64,000 bases of DNA from Aedes albopictus. Its lineage: Eukaryota; Arthropoda; Insecta; Diptera; Culicidae. How positions within the stretch are numbered: the stretch's first letter is position 1; the number at the start of each line of letters is the position of its first letter. The position numbers and the translations under genes were made by a program. The notes below the pieces were generated by a model. That model was given only the letters and a program-made list of their open reading frames with translations, made no database searches and was not told the origin of the DNA. The DNA is taken from positions 94,591,766 through 94,655,765 of the forward strand of contig NC_085138.1 of assembly GCF_035046485.1 (NCBI RefSeq), given 5' to 3'. This document shows, in pieces, positions 45,361 through 53,533 of this stretch.

Positions 45361-45818
45361 GGCAATGCACAGACAAACAGACGTAACACCCAGAACAATT
45401 TTCGTGAAAATCCATCACCCACAGTTCACACTACCTACCATCACCTGGTGGAAATGTTTCACGAATCACTGCGTTGTGTGATAAAGTCAACAAAAGACGC
45501 AAGTGTGAAACGTCAAATGCAAAGAAAAAATAATGTGCGCGCCTCTGGTTGTGAAAGCCGCAACTATGAAGATTTAAATGATCGTGAAAAACTAGGAGTG
45601 TGTAATGTCTGAGACATAACCGCAATGTTGACGTAGGACTAATTTTTAACGCATAATAAAGAATTTGGGGCTCACAGATAAGGTAAACGTGTATCTATTC
45701 AGCAAAAATAACGGCCAGAGTAAAATCACTATATGCTAAAGACTCGAAATCTGGCGATTGTTGCTGGTAATGATGATTCCCGTATCATGACGATGATGCT
45801 GCCGAGCAATGCCTTTAA

Positions 45819-46041
45819 AGTTGAAGGATTCGTCATTGAAATAATCGTCATCATTGAAAATTCGAAAGCAGTTTTCTCGTACAAAGCTGAAATTTCCGCA
45901 GTGAAAATGTATTCACTGTATTGCGGCTGAAGATTGGAGTACAGTGAACTTATTTTCACTGCAGAAATTTCAGTTTAGAATGAGAAAACTGCTTTCGAAC
46001 TTTCAATGATGACGATTATGTCAATGACGAATCCTTCAACC
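45819..46041. mobile_element. TTAA-flanked MITE, copy 2
   Basis: TTAA (45815-45818 and 46042-46045) flanks ends AGTTGAAGGATTCGTCATTG and CAATGACGAATCCTTCAACC. The core matches the MITE at 37304-37527 (GAAAATTCGAAAGCAGTTTT, ATTCACTGTATTGCGG). One mutation lies in the left end. It is inserted inside the 4.2-kb element. Confidence 0.85.
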
Positions 46042-46242
46042 TTAAAGCGCATTTGACAGGTATCCTACTCGATTGGAATGACATTGACAGTAAATTTGGA
46101 ATTTCAAATACCAAATATACAGCGGTGTATATTTAGTATAAAAATTAAACTTTATCGATAAACTAAACTATAAAAATTACAATTAGATGAATTTTTAGAA
46201 ATAATTGAATAATGCTCCAAATAACTCTTTCGGAAGCTTTGG

Positions 46243-46258
46243 GGCCCTTAAAAGAACC
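46243..46258 (-). terminator. histone-type 3' stem-loop, unit C
   Basis: Minus strand GGTTCT-TTTA-AGGGCC: a 6-bp stem (two G-T pairs) and a 4-base loop fitting the UHUH consensus. It is followed by CCAAAG and then GAAAGAGTTA, a purine-rich stretch like the U7 snRNA target. Confidence 0.7.
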
Positions 46259-46301
46259 ATTTTGGTATAATTCATTGCCACCCATGCCGCCACCACCGAT
46301 T

Positions 46302-47265
46302 GATCCGAAAAGAATCGAGGCTTCATTGGACAGAGGGCGGTGCCACCCGCTTGCTCATCCGTTGAAGCGGATCTTTTTTGGGATCTTGCTGCTGCTGCCA
46401 CCGACAATCCATGAAAGAATCGGGGCCCCGGCAAACAAAAAGTGACGCCAATCGAATTTTCGTTTGCCGAGGCGGATTTTTCTTTGGATGTTGCTTCCGC
46501 TGCTGCCTCCACTGCCGATGGATCCGAAAAGAATCGAGGCTTCATTGGACAGAGGGCGGTGCCACCCGCTTGCTCATCCGTTGAAGCGGATCTTTTCTGG
46601 GATCTCGCTGCTGCTGCCGCCGGCAATCCATGAAAGAATCGGGGCCCCGGCAAACGAAAAGTGACGCCAATCGAATTTTCGTTTGCCGAGGCGGATTTTT
46701 CTTTGGATCTTGCTTCCGCTACTGCCTCCACTGCCGATGGATCCGAAAAGAATCGAGGCTTCATTGGACAGAGGGCGGTGCCACCCGCTTGCTCATCCGT
46801 TGAAGCGGATCTTTTTTGGGATCTTGCTGCTGCTGCCGCCGACAATCCATGAAAGAATCGGGGCCCCGGCAAACGAAAAGTGACGTCAATCGAATTTTCG
46901 TTTGCCGAGGCGGATTTTTCTTTGGATGTTGCTTCCGCTGCTGCCTCCACTGCCGATGGATCCGAAAAGAATCGAGGCTTCATTGGACAGAGGGCGGTGC
47001 CACCCGCTTGCTCATCCGTTGAAGCGGATCTTTTTTGGGATCTTGCTGCTGCTGCCACCGACAATCCATGAAAGAATCGGGGCCCCGGCAAACAAAAAGT
47101 GACGCCAATCGAATTTTTGTTTGCCGAGGCGGATTTTTCTTTGGATGTTGCTTCCGCTGCTGCCTCCACTGCCGATGGATCCGAAAAGAATCGTGGCTTC
47201 ATTGGACAGAGGGCGGTGCCACCCGCTTGCTCATCCGTTGAAGCGGATCTTTTTTGGGATCTTGC
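46302..47265 (-). repeat. 219-bp tandem repeat, about 4.4 units
   Basis: Unit starts are at 46302, 46521, 46740, 46959 and 47178, exactly 219 bases apart with no indels. Units differ at a handful of positions (for example CAAACAAAAAG versus CAAACGAAAAG, and CCACCGACAATCC versus CCGCCGGCAATCC). On the minus strand the 73-codon period keeps one frame open throughout, while plus-strand frames stop in every unit. High identity suggests recent expansion. Confidence 0.95.
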
Positions 47266-47334
47266 TGCCGCTCGGTGCTGTCCGTCCGCTGCTGTGTGTG
47301 CCGATGAAATGATCGAAATGAGTGTGTGCACCAC

Positions 47335-47386
47335 TTATATAAGTTTCGTCGTGTCGCCTCACAGAACTATGCTTGATTGTGATTGG
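47335..47386 (-). promoter_or_regulatory. CCAAT plus TATA promoter of unit C
   Basis: Minus strand: CCAATCACAATCAAGCA, then TATATAA about 40 bases on. The phrase CCAATCAC.ATC.AGCA is repeated in the promoter of unit B. Expected start about 30 bases downstream, near 47308. Confidence 0.65.
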
Positions 47387-47499
47387 TTGGGTAAGACTGA
47401 TCTCGAGCTTTTACTAATTTTCAGCTCCAGCCTCAGTCAAGGCACATCATTCAATTGAGCCCCAGCTAGGAAATTTGTGGTGTTGTAGGTTTAAAGCTT

Positions 47500-47690
47500 T
47501 TACCATAGTTGATGACGTCAAACCCGACATCAACCTATCATTCACCTATTTTGATTTTAGCCACCAAACCTAACATAGACCCAATAGTTGACCGATGTTG
47601 GTCTAACAGTGGCCCAACATTCGATAAAAATTGACCCGACTTTAACCCGACATTCGACATTTTTTCAGTCTGGCGGAATCCAGAAAGAAA
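47500..47690. repeat. repeat-derived sequence between promoters
   Basis: AACCCGACAT, CCAACAT and GTTGA phrases recur in both orientations, as in a degraded foldback element. It occupies the place where a transcribed body would follow the orphan promoter at 47704-47774, and has no stem-loop. Confidence 0.4.
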
Positions 47691-47703
47691 TCAGAGGGAA
47701 CAG

Positions 47704-47774
47704 CTTTTATACCCCTAGATTAGCAGATGCAGCTCCTCCCATTCGGCTGGCTTTCCAGAATATTTCATTTGCAT
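47704..47774 (-). promoter_or_regulatory. orphan octamer plus TATA promoter
   Basis: Minus strand: GC-rich GGGCGGGCC, the octamer ATGCAAAT (47774-47767), then TATAAAAG (47711-47704). It is a near copy of the unit A promoter. The octamer is the classical H2B promoter element. The sequence downstream is repeat-derived, so the promoter seems to have lost its gene. Confidence 0.65.
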
Positions 47775-48074
47775 GGCCCGCCCCGCCTGCTTCAGACGCT
47801 TCAAACGATTAATCAACCCAGAAATGGAAAAAAAATTCATTAAGCGTTAAAGTAAACAAAATATTGGATGATTTAGATCATTTTAATTCGAAAATTGTTA
47901 GAGTTAAACAATGTTTTACGGAAAATAGTTCTGATAGGGTAATGCGTTGCTGAATTCTGGGTGGAACCATTAGTGGCCGGAATTCAATCATTCATTTTTC
48001 GGGTGAACCACACTTTTCTCGATTGATGGAGTAAAATTATCTGATTTACAACTCTTGAAGAATCATTTTTTGGT

Positions 48075-48090
48075 GATCCTGATAAGGACC
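48075..48090 (-). terminator. histone-type 3' stem-loop, unit A
   Basis: Minus strand GGTCCT-TATC-AGGATC: 6-bp stem with one G-T pair and a 4-base loop of the UHUH type. It is followed by ACCAAAAAA and then TTCAAGAGTTG, matching the layout in unit B. Confidence 0.75.
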
Positions 48091-48344
48091 GTTTGATAAA
48101 GTAACGATTTCAGGAAGAAAATGGCATGAAACCGCCTTGCCACGCAATGCGTGTTGGTTTTCTCCGTGCTAATCCTGCAGGATGCCACCGAGAATTGGTA
48201 GGCCGCTTTCTGCCGTGGATAAGATTCATGACGCTATCAGCACGATAGCCGAGAGTCGCCGATGGGTAGTGCTCAGGTGTGGAGGTGACATCCACCCTGC
48301 TTGACTGATCCAACGAAAATGACAAAAGAAATCAGAGGGAGCAG

Positions 48345-48414
48345 CTTTTATGCCCTAGATTAGCAGATGAAGCTCCTCCCATTCGGCTGGCTTTTCAGTA
48401 TATTTTATTTGCAT
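48345..48414 (-). promoter_or_regulatory. octamer plus TATA promoter of unit A
   Basis: Minus strand: GGGGCGGGTC, octamer ATGCAAAT (48414-48407), the shared spacer with CCAGCCGAATGGGAGGAGC, then CATAAAAG (48352-48345). Expected start near 48318. Confidence 0.7.
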
Positions 48415-48739
48415 GACCCGCCCCGCATGCACCAGACGCTTGAAACTGTTAATCAACCGAGAAATGAGAAAATTTCCATTTAACGAATAAAGTAATCAAA
48501 ATATTGTAAGGTTAAGATCATTTTAACTCGAACAACGTTATAATTTATCGATGTTTCACGAAAAATGGTTCGGATAGGGTTGATAAATTCCGGATGGAAC
48601 CATTAGTGGCCGGCATCATCATTCTTGCGGGGCCACCAAGCATTCAATCTTTCACTTTTCGGTTGCACCACACTTTTACCGATCCATGATGGAATGAAAT
48701 AATTATCTGATTCACAACTCTTGATGAATAATTTTCTAT

Positions 48740-48755
48740 GGTCCTGAAAAGAACC
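48740..48755 (-). terminator. histone-type 3' stem-loop, unit B (canonical loop)
   Basis: Minus strand GGTTCT-TTTC-AGGACC: 6-bp stem with one G-T pair and the canonical TTTC loop of animal replication-dependent histone mRNAs. It is followed by ATAGAAAATT and CATCAAGAGTTG, a purine-rich downstream element. Confidence 0.85.
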
Positions 48756-49239
48756 GATTGAATATTGAAAGATTTTAGACAAAAAATGACATGAATTTAT
48801 CATGCCACGCAATGCGTGTTGGATTCCTCCGTGCTGAATGCTGAACGCCGTCGAAAATTGGCCCGCCGCTTGTTGCCCTGGATGTTCCTGATGCTATCAT
48901 CAATGCGCCACCGCCAATCAATCGGCGAAAGGACCGAGCCCCGAGGACAGCGACGCAACTCGCAAATTCGTATGTCGCTGATCTTTCTGTGGATTTTGCT
49001 GCCTCTGCCACCACCGCCGAGCAATCGATGAAACGTATTCTTTCCTTCGTCTGCCGCGTTAGACGGTTAGAAGGCGAATGTGCAACAGCACCCTTGCCGA
49101 CAACCACCGACGCCGAGCCAACACGGCCGTCAAAGAATAATGAGCGAAAACGCAAACGAAGAAAGTGGGCAGCTCTCGTTCGATGCGTTCACCTCGAGAC
49201 GACAAAGGCAAATGAGGGAAGATGCGAAGAAGCAGTAGC

Positions 49240-49297
49240 TTTTATATTCGACGGGAGCATCCAAAATGTGCTCCAAAATGTGCTCGATCGTGATTGG
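49240..49297 (-). promoter_or_regulatory. CCAAT plus TATA promoter of unit B
   Basis: Minus strand: CCAATCACGATCGAGCA (CCAAT at 49297-49293), a duplicated CATTTTGGAG(CA) pair, then TATAAAA (49246-49240). Start expected near 49212. Confidence 0.7.
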
Positions 49298-49900
49298 CTG
49301 GAATAAACATGGGTTCACTTTTCCCAATTTTTCAATAGTTTGTTATTGAAAAACAGCAAATATTATTATTGGACATAATTGGTGTAAAGATTTGCAATCG
49401 ATTGGTGCCAAAATTTTGAAAATTCAACAAGAAATGGCTGAGCTATTAACGCTCAAAATCTCCACTTTAAACGTAACGCGGCTGATTTCTGAAAATTTAG
49501 AATGACACCCGGTATAGAAAAGAGAGACGTAGTCCTACGTCAAAAGTGCTCGATGGAAATTTCACCAGTGTTACGTCTGTTTGTCTGTGGGCAATGATTT
49601 TTCTTTAGGATCTAACTGATTTGATCGATTTGTTCTGGTTGATTCTCTATTTCGCTCATAACTTGATCAGAACGAACCGACGTTACGGCGTAAGATGTAC
49701 CATGTCAAATTTTGAGCTTGATATTTTCCTGTCTAAATAAATCACGCAGTAGCTTGATAATATTTAGTGTGCCTAAACGTTGACTAGACGTGTCATTTGG
49801 AGTTTACCCTTTCACTAACAACACCCAAATTCCCGTGACACCTAGACATAAGAGATCGTAGAGCTGTCTACATCTGTCTTAGGTACCGTAAACTGGGGTG

Positions 49901-50083
49901 TAGTTGATCTGTGGGGTGAACCTGATCACTCAATTACCCACGGATACTGACTTTCAAGGAAGTTACCATTCCATTTTAATGCTACGTTAATGGATTGCGA
50001 GTGGTCAAAAAATTATTGTTGCTTTCAGGAAAAACGATATTCGCGGGTAATTGAGTGATCAGGTTCACCCCACTGATCAACTA
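49901..50083. mobile_element. foldback MITE with TAGTTGATC ends
   Basis: TAGTTGATCTGTGGGGTGAA and CCTGATCACTCAATTACCC on the left face GGGTAATTGAGTGATCAGG and TTCACCCCACTGATCAACTA on the right. Arms of about 41 bases carry only a few differences; the loop is about 95 bases. TA is present at the outer ends. Confidence 0.8.
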
Positions 50084-51693
50084 ACAATCCTTTCACATCC
50101 CTCAGCAGTTGCAAGGACGTGGCCAGAACAGTTCTCGATCATTGGAGGATTGCGTCAATCTTGTCTAAGAGTCAGAGATTAATCCCAAACTAGGTCCCAA
50201 ATCTTTGTGCTTTAGTGCTTTGGACAGGAAAGAGGCAATCCTCATAACAGCGATCTAGGACTGTACCACCTATAAATTTGTGCGTGCTGCTAATGCTCAT
50301 GCTAACTTGATCAAAACGAACCAAATCAGTGTGCTTCTGGTTTCCGGAGCAAGATGTAGTATCATAGACTAATTTCAAGACCTCGATGTTCCAAAGAAAA
50401 CCATTAAATTTTCGGTGTCCAGTCCGGTACCCAACAAATATTTATTACCGTGTATTTTTTTCCGTGTAAATTGCCTTTTGTGTAAATTATATTTAGCGTG
50501 TTACACCGATCTGACAGCTCTGACAGCAAGGGACTAAACATAAATTACGTAAAGTGAGTACCGAGGGTTGTTCACAATCTGCGAACTTGGCTGCGGAATT
50601 TCTGAAAAAAAAAACTTTTGGAAAACTTGTGAAGGAAACATGAACGAGAAGAAAAATGTTAGGTAAAGTAAATTCGAACATCAACGGAATGTAGTATGAA
50701 ATGTCTAATAAACCCTTCTGGTTTTAATGGTGGATCTTTCAGAATATCAGTGCTGTTTGAAGATGTAACAATTAGAAGTCAAATTGGGTTTAAGAAAGAT
50801 ATTAAATACTTTCTAAACGTAAGTTTTGACAAAGTTTTTGGCGGGTTTGTAAAAAGGGTTTTCTCCTTTGAAGATTTTTTATGGTTTTCAGTTGAATACC
50901 TAATTATTGAAAAATATTTTGAAAGACTTTCGGGATAGCTCCTGAAACCTTTTTTGAAAATCAGAAGACGCAATTTCCGAACAATAGAAATCAAAATATA
51001 GTTACTAATAAAAAGCTTTCAGTCAAAACTGATACGCAAATTTTGACGGAGCAGTGGCAATTTGCCGGAGCAGTTCTGACACTCTTGGGATGATTTCTGT
51101 CAGGGTTCTGAAGAATTTTCGACAGAAGATTAGTAGAAATTCTTGTAGAACATAATTCCGAACATAAGTTTTAGAAAACACTTCCACATGTTGGATCAGT
51201 TTTGTGCAATTTTGTTTGAAAATTACACGAAGCAAGTTTTTATTTTAATATTTCAAAAGAACAACTTAATTATATAGTAAACTTATATAGAAATCTGATC
51301 AACTAGAAGAAATTCCCCCAAAAATTTGCATACATTTCTGAGTAGATTTTGTTTAAAGGCAAGTTTACCTTTACAGAAGTATTGCAGGAGGAATCCCTAG
51401 AACAAGTACTCTACTTAATCTCCGAAATTTCTGGAGAAATTGGATTCTTAAGGGGAATCCAGATTATTTCATAATCGGAATCTCCATCCAAACTTTAGCC
51501 AGAATCCAAAAGTTCATCATTTTTTTTATGCCAGAGAACTTTTTTTCAAATGCATCTGATGTTTGTATGGGGAGAATTTTTTATTCGGGGAGAACTATCA
51601 TTTTATCGATTGAACTGTCTTACTATCATCCACGGGAATTGAAACTGTTTTGTTTATTTAACTATCAAACAAAGAAATTTGATCGCAGTGAAC
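50084..51693. other. intergenic, AT-rich, no gene seen
   Basis: Small islands of 24-bp-type repeat text occur near 51060-51160 and 51370-51490 (GCAGGAGGAATCCCTAG). Frames are short and unsupported. Confidence 0.4.
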
Positions 51694-51876
51694 CACAGAC
51701 AAACAGACATATTAAGTACGTAGAAGACATTTGTTTCAAAAACATCGTTTGGCACCTCACTAGCATCCTCTATAATGCTCAACTCGAGGCATTTATTTGC
51801 AGGTGTTGTTTCCCTCGGCGCGATGTAACAATTCAGCAGTTGACGGCTCCTTTATGGCGTCATCCATTTATAAGGA

Positions 51877-52285
51877 ACCCTACACACTACTCAAACCGTT
51901 TGACCAACATTGCCACCGCCCCCAGATTGGTCGAACCAGCGATTGTTTCTGCAACCGTATGACGAACTGCCAAATCGTGTTGCACCAACATGTCACTTTG
52001 GTTGCACCAACATCATCTCCCATTTGAAATCGCACTATGTTTGTGCAACTACACTACACACGGTACGATCGGTTCGTCAAACATTGGCTCCGCCCACCGT
52101 TGGTTTGAGTAAAATCAAACTGGTTTGATTTTTGTCAACCAAACCAACAACCGTCAAATCGGTTTGACGAACTGCCAAATCGGTTCGTCAAACAGCATCA
52201 CACACGGTCAAACACAGCACCAACTTAACCGCCAACCTGGGGGCGGAGTCAATGTTGGTCAAACCGTTTGAGTAGTGTGTAGGGT
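51877..52285. mobile_element. 409-bp MITE with 36-bp perfect ends
   Basis: ACCCTACACACTACTCAAAC continuing into CGTTTGACCAACATTG is exactly inverted at the right end (CAATGTTGGTCAAACCG onward to AGGGT). The core has repeated GGTTTG/CAAACC motifs (GGTTCGTCAAAC, GGTTTGACGAAC). No clear duplication. Confidence 0.88.
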
Positions 52286-52375
52286 GCCTGAAACATGAAT
52301 GAAGGTTCATGATCGAGTCATTCGATAAAAGCATTGATTGGCGTCGCGTTCATTTCTCTCTAAAACTGAGAGGTG

Positions 52376-52708
52376 ATAGACGAGTGCACCGATGAACATT
52401 AAGTTCACTGAGCCTAAAATTTTTTGACAGCACAGCGGGGTCGACTCTCAGCAACTTCTACTCAGAGATGCATCACCAAAATGCGCTAATAATGTTTTTC
52501 TTCGATTTCTTACATGAATTTCCTTTTAAACTGATGCTTATGCATGTAGTTACTGCCCTAGCCCATATTTTTACAACTTCATCGCGAAAACTAGATGCAA
52601 TAAATTAAACAAATTTTCAGCTGGGTAGAAGTTGTTGAGAGTCGACCCCGCTGGGGTGTCAAAATTCGCGGCCCGAGTGAACTTTCAGCGGGCGGTGCAC
52701 TCGTCTAT
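52376..52708. mobile_element. 333-bp foldback with ATAGACGAGTGCACCG ends
   Basis: Perfect 16-bp ends (52376-52391 and 52693-52708). Inside, GCGGGGTCGACTCTCAGCAA facing TTGTTGAGAGTCGACCCCGC forms a second, inner inverted pair. It sits in the right part of the 1.1-kb composite element. Confidence 0.85.
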
Positions 52709-53009
52709 TTAGGCACAGCAGCGCCACCTTGACACATGCGAGTACAGTCCGATCCAAACGTCAGTTTCAAAATGATCCTTAAATCGTGCGGTGATTAGAT
52801 TAGATGAGTACTAAGCTTGTTTGTCTGTGGTTACACTCAGATACATGTGGTCCTTCGATTAGGTTATAGAAAATAGCAATATTTTATTTACCAAACACCC
52901 AATTCTGAAGGCAATTTTTCAAAACATATTTTTAAAGGGAAATTGTAGTTAATACTTCTGCAAGAATTTCCAGCAGCCCAAATTTAGCGATAAAAAGGGG
53001 TAAGAAATA

Positions 53010-53176
53010 TTGCGCATTTCCCACCCCACTGGACCCCCTTTCGCAGTTAGCATAAGTGCGGGATCGTGAATAAAAGAAGACACCGACACGATTCGATGCG
53101 ATATCGCAGTTTTATTCATGATCCCGCACTTAATGCTAACTGCGAAAGAGGTCCAGTAGGGTGGGAAATGCGCAAT
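53010..53176. mobile_element. long foldback, 66-bp arms
   Basis: ATTGCGCATTTCCCACCCCA to GGGATCGTGAATAAAA on the left faces TTTTATTCATGATCCCGCAC to GGTGGGAAATGCGCAAT on the right, with few mismatches. The loop (53076-53109) contains ATTCGATGCGATATCGCAG. It could be a MITE or a source of hairpin RNA. Confidence 0.8.
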
Positions 53177-53302
53177 AAATTTGAATATTTTTTTTCTGTT
53201 GCGCATCATATGCACTAATCCAAATTGAGATGCGACATTTCTAAGTAGGGTCAAAATCAATTTTCAATTTTAATATATTAGCCTGATTCTGGAAGAGTTT
53301 CG

Positions 53303-53533
53303 TGCTTTTAAACTACAAGTCCGCCATGTGCAACAATTTTGCAGTCATTACACCGTTATTTTTCGAAACGAAATGTCAGCAACGATGCTATGTTTTTCGC
53401 ATGCAATTTTGTTTCAGTACGATGTTTTCTAGAGGCACATTGGTTGCGTTCTGCAGCATCTTACAGTTCTTTAACATCTGTCAGTTGTTGCAATGAAATG
53501 TAAACATGTTACCGTTATCGAACGTCTACTGTA
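53303..53533 (+). mobile_element. ACAGTAGACG-ended repeat, copy 3 (uninterrupted)
   Basis: It contains AACTACAAGTCCGCC, the GTCAGCAACGATGC block, ATCTGTCAGTTGTTGCA and the complete end TTATCGAACGTCTACTGTA. It serves as the empty-site reference for the two interrupted copies at 31 kb. Confidence 0.7.

Larger units (their letters stand above)
46243..47390 (-). pseudogene. histone-like unit C with internal 219-bp tandem expansion
   Basis: A promoter (CCAAT at 47386-47382, TATATAA at 47341-47335) and a 3' histone stem-loop bound a predicted transcript of about 1.06 kb. The body is mostly a 219-bp tandem repeat. One minus-strand frame stays open across all repeats (46195-47334, 379 codons) but begins without ATG; its first Met is in ...ALCPMKPRFF near 47202, and it runs through the stem-loop, so translation is doubtful. 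Each 73-residue unit has PRFFSDPSAVEAAAEATSKE, which resembles the RF.[14 protein letters not shown] part of histone H3. No complete histone fold is evident. It could be a decayed histone gene or a fast-evolving basic protein. No ATG lies close to the predicted start site. Confidence 0.5.
48075..48414 (-). pseudogene. histone-like unit A, short, H2B-type promoter
   Basis: Promoter to stem-loop predicts a transcript of only about 245 bases, too short for a full core histone. The octamer promoter is H2B-type. The open frame 48110-48325 has no ATG and contains EHYPSATLGYRADSVMN. I align this by eye with VHPDTGISSKAMSIMN of H2B: six identities plus conservative changes over 16 positions. That is suggestive only. 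The frame ends ARRKPTRIAW, as does the unit B frame (ARRNPTRIAW), so A and B are homologous at their 3' ends. Probable deletion derivative or pseudogene. Confidence 0.45.
47690..48970 (-). repeat. tandem duplication of stem-loop/spacer/promoter modules, about 640-bp unit
   Basis: The sequences 47690-48330 and 48330-48970 are collinear. Shared phrases include AGATTAGCAGATG, CTCCTCCCATTCGGCTGGCT, TTAATCAACC, GGAACCATTAGTGGCCGG, TTATCTGATT.ACAACTCTTG and CCACGCAATGCGTGTTGG. Divergence is far higher than among the 219-bp units, so this duplication is older. Confidence 0.8.
48740..49300 (-). pseudogene. histone-like unit B, H3-like traces
   Basis: Promoter to stem-loop predicts a transcript near 470 bases, the size of a core histone mRNA. 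The long minus-strand frame (48775-49155) is open for 126 codons but starts at TTG, not ATG. Its text P.NRLTRQ then ERIRFIDCSAVVAEAAKSTE resembles histone H3 PFQRLVRE and [20 protein letters not shown] in order and spacing, apart from a 3-residue gap. The unit C repeat shares the same RF..SAV..A.EA text. The remainder does not align with H3 convincingly. Best read as a decayed or strongly diverged histone-type gene; function unknown. Confidence 0.5.
45368..49589. mobile_element. 4.2-kb CACAGAC-family element carrying histone-type transcription units
   Basis: The terminal inverted repeats are perfect over 22 bases, beginning CACAGACAAACAGACGTAAC, and are identical to those of the 253-bp MITE at 8737-8989. 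The 7-bp duplication GGCAATG flanks both ends (45361-45367 and 49590-49596). No transposase is seen. The interior holds a TTAA MITE at its left and, from 46243 to about 49300, three minus-strand blocks with histone-type promoters and 3' processing signals, plus one orphan promoter. The element therefore looks like a non-autonomous DNA transposon with captured gene material. Chance pairing of two separate MITE ends is less likely because the duplication matches exactly. Confidence 0.8.
51694..52829. mobile_element. CACAGAC-family composite element, 1.1 kb
   Basis: Left end CACAGACAAACAGACATATT and right end (inverse) CACAGACAAACAAGCTTAGT share the first 12 bases and a following TTA.GTAC. Flanks (AGTGAAC and GTTACAC) do not match, so either the flank has changed or the two ends come from different copies. 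It holds two other MITEs in its interior. Confidence 0.65.

Noticed and set aside
46195..47334. 379-codon minus-strand frame as an intact protein gene
   Set aside because: It has no ATG at its start (GTG is the first codon), its first Met is internal, and it reads across the histone-type stem-loop. It is kept as a property of the repeat, not as a confirmed CDS.
48780..49155. Histone H4 identity for unit B
   Set aside because: A GSKIHRK segment and an RNIQG segment recall the H4 tail, but they are about 27 residues further apart than in H4 and in a different frame from the H3-like text. Not convincing.
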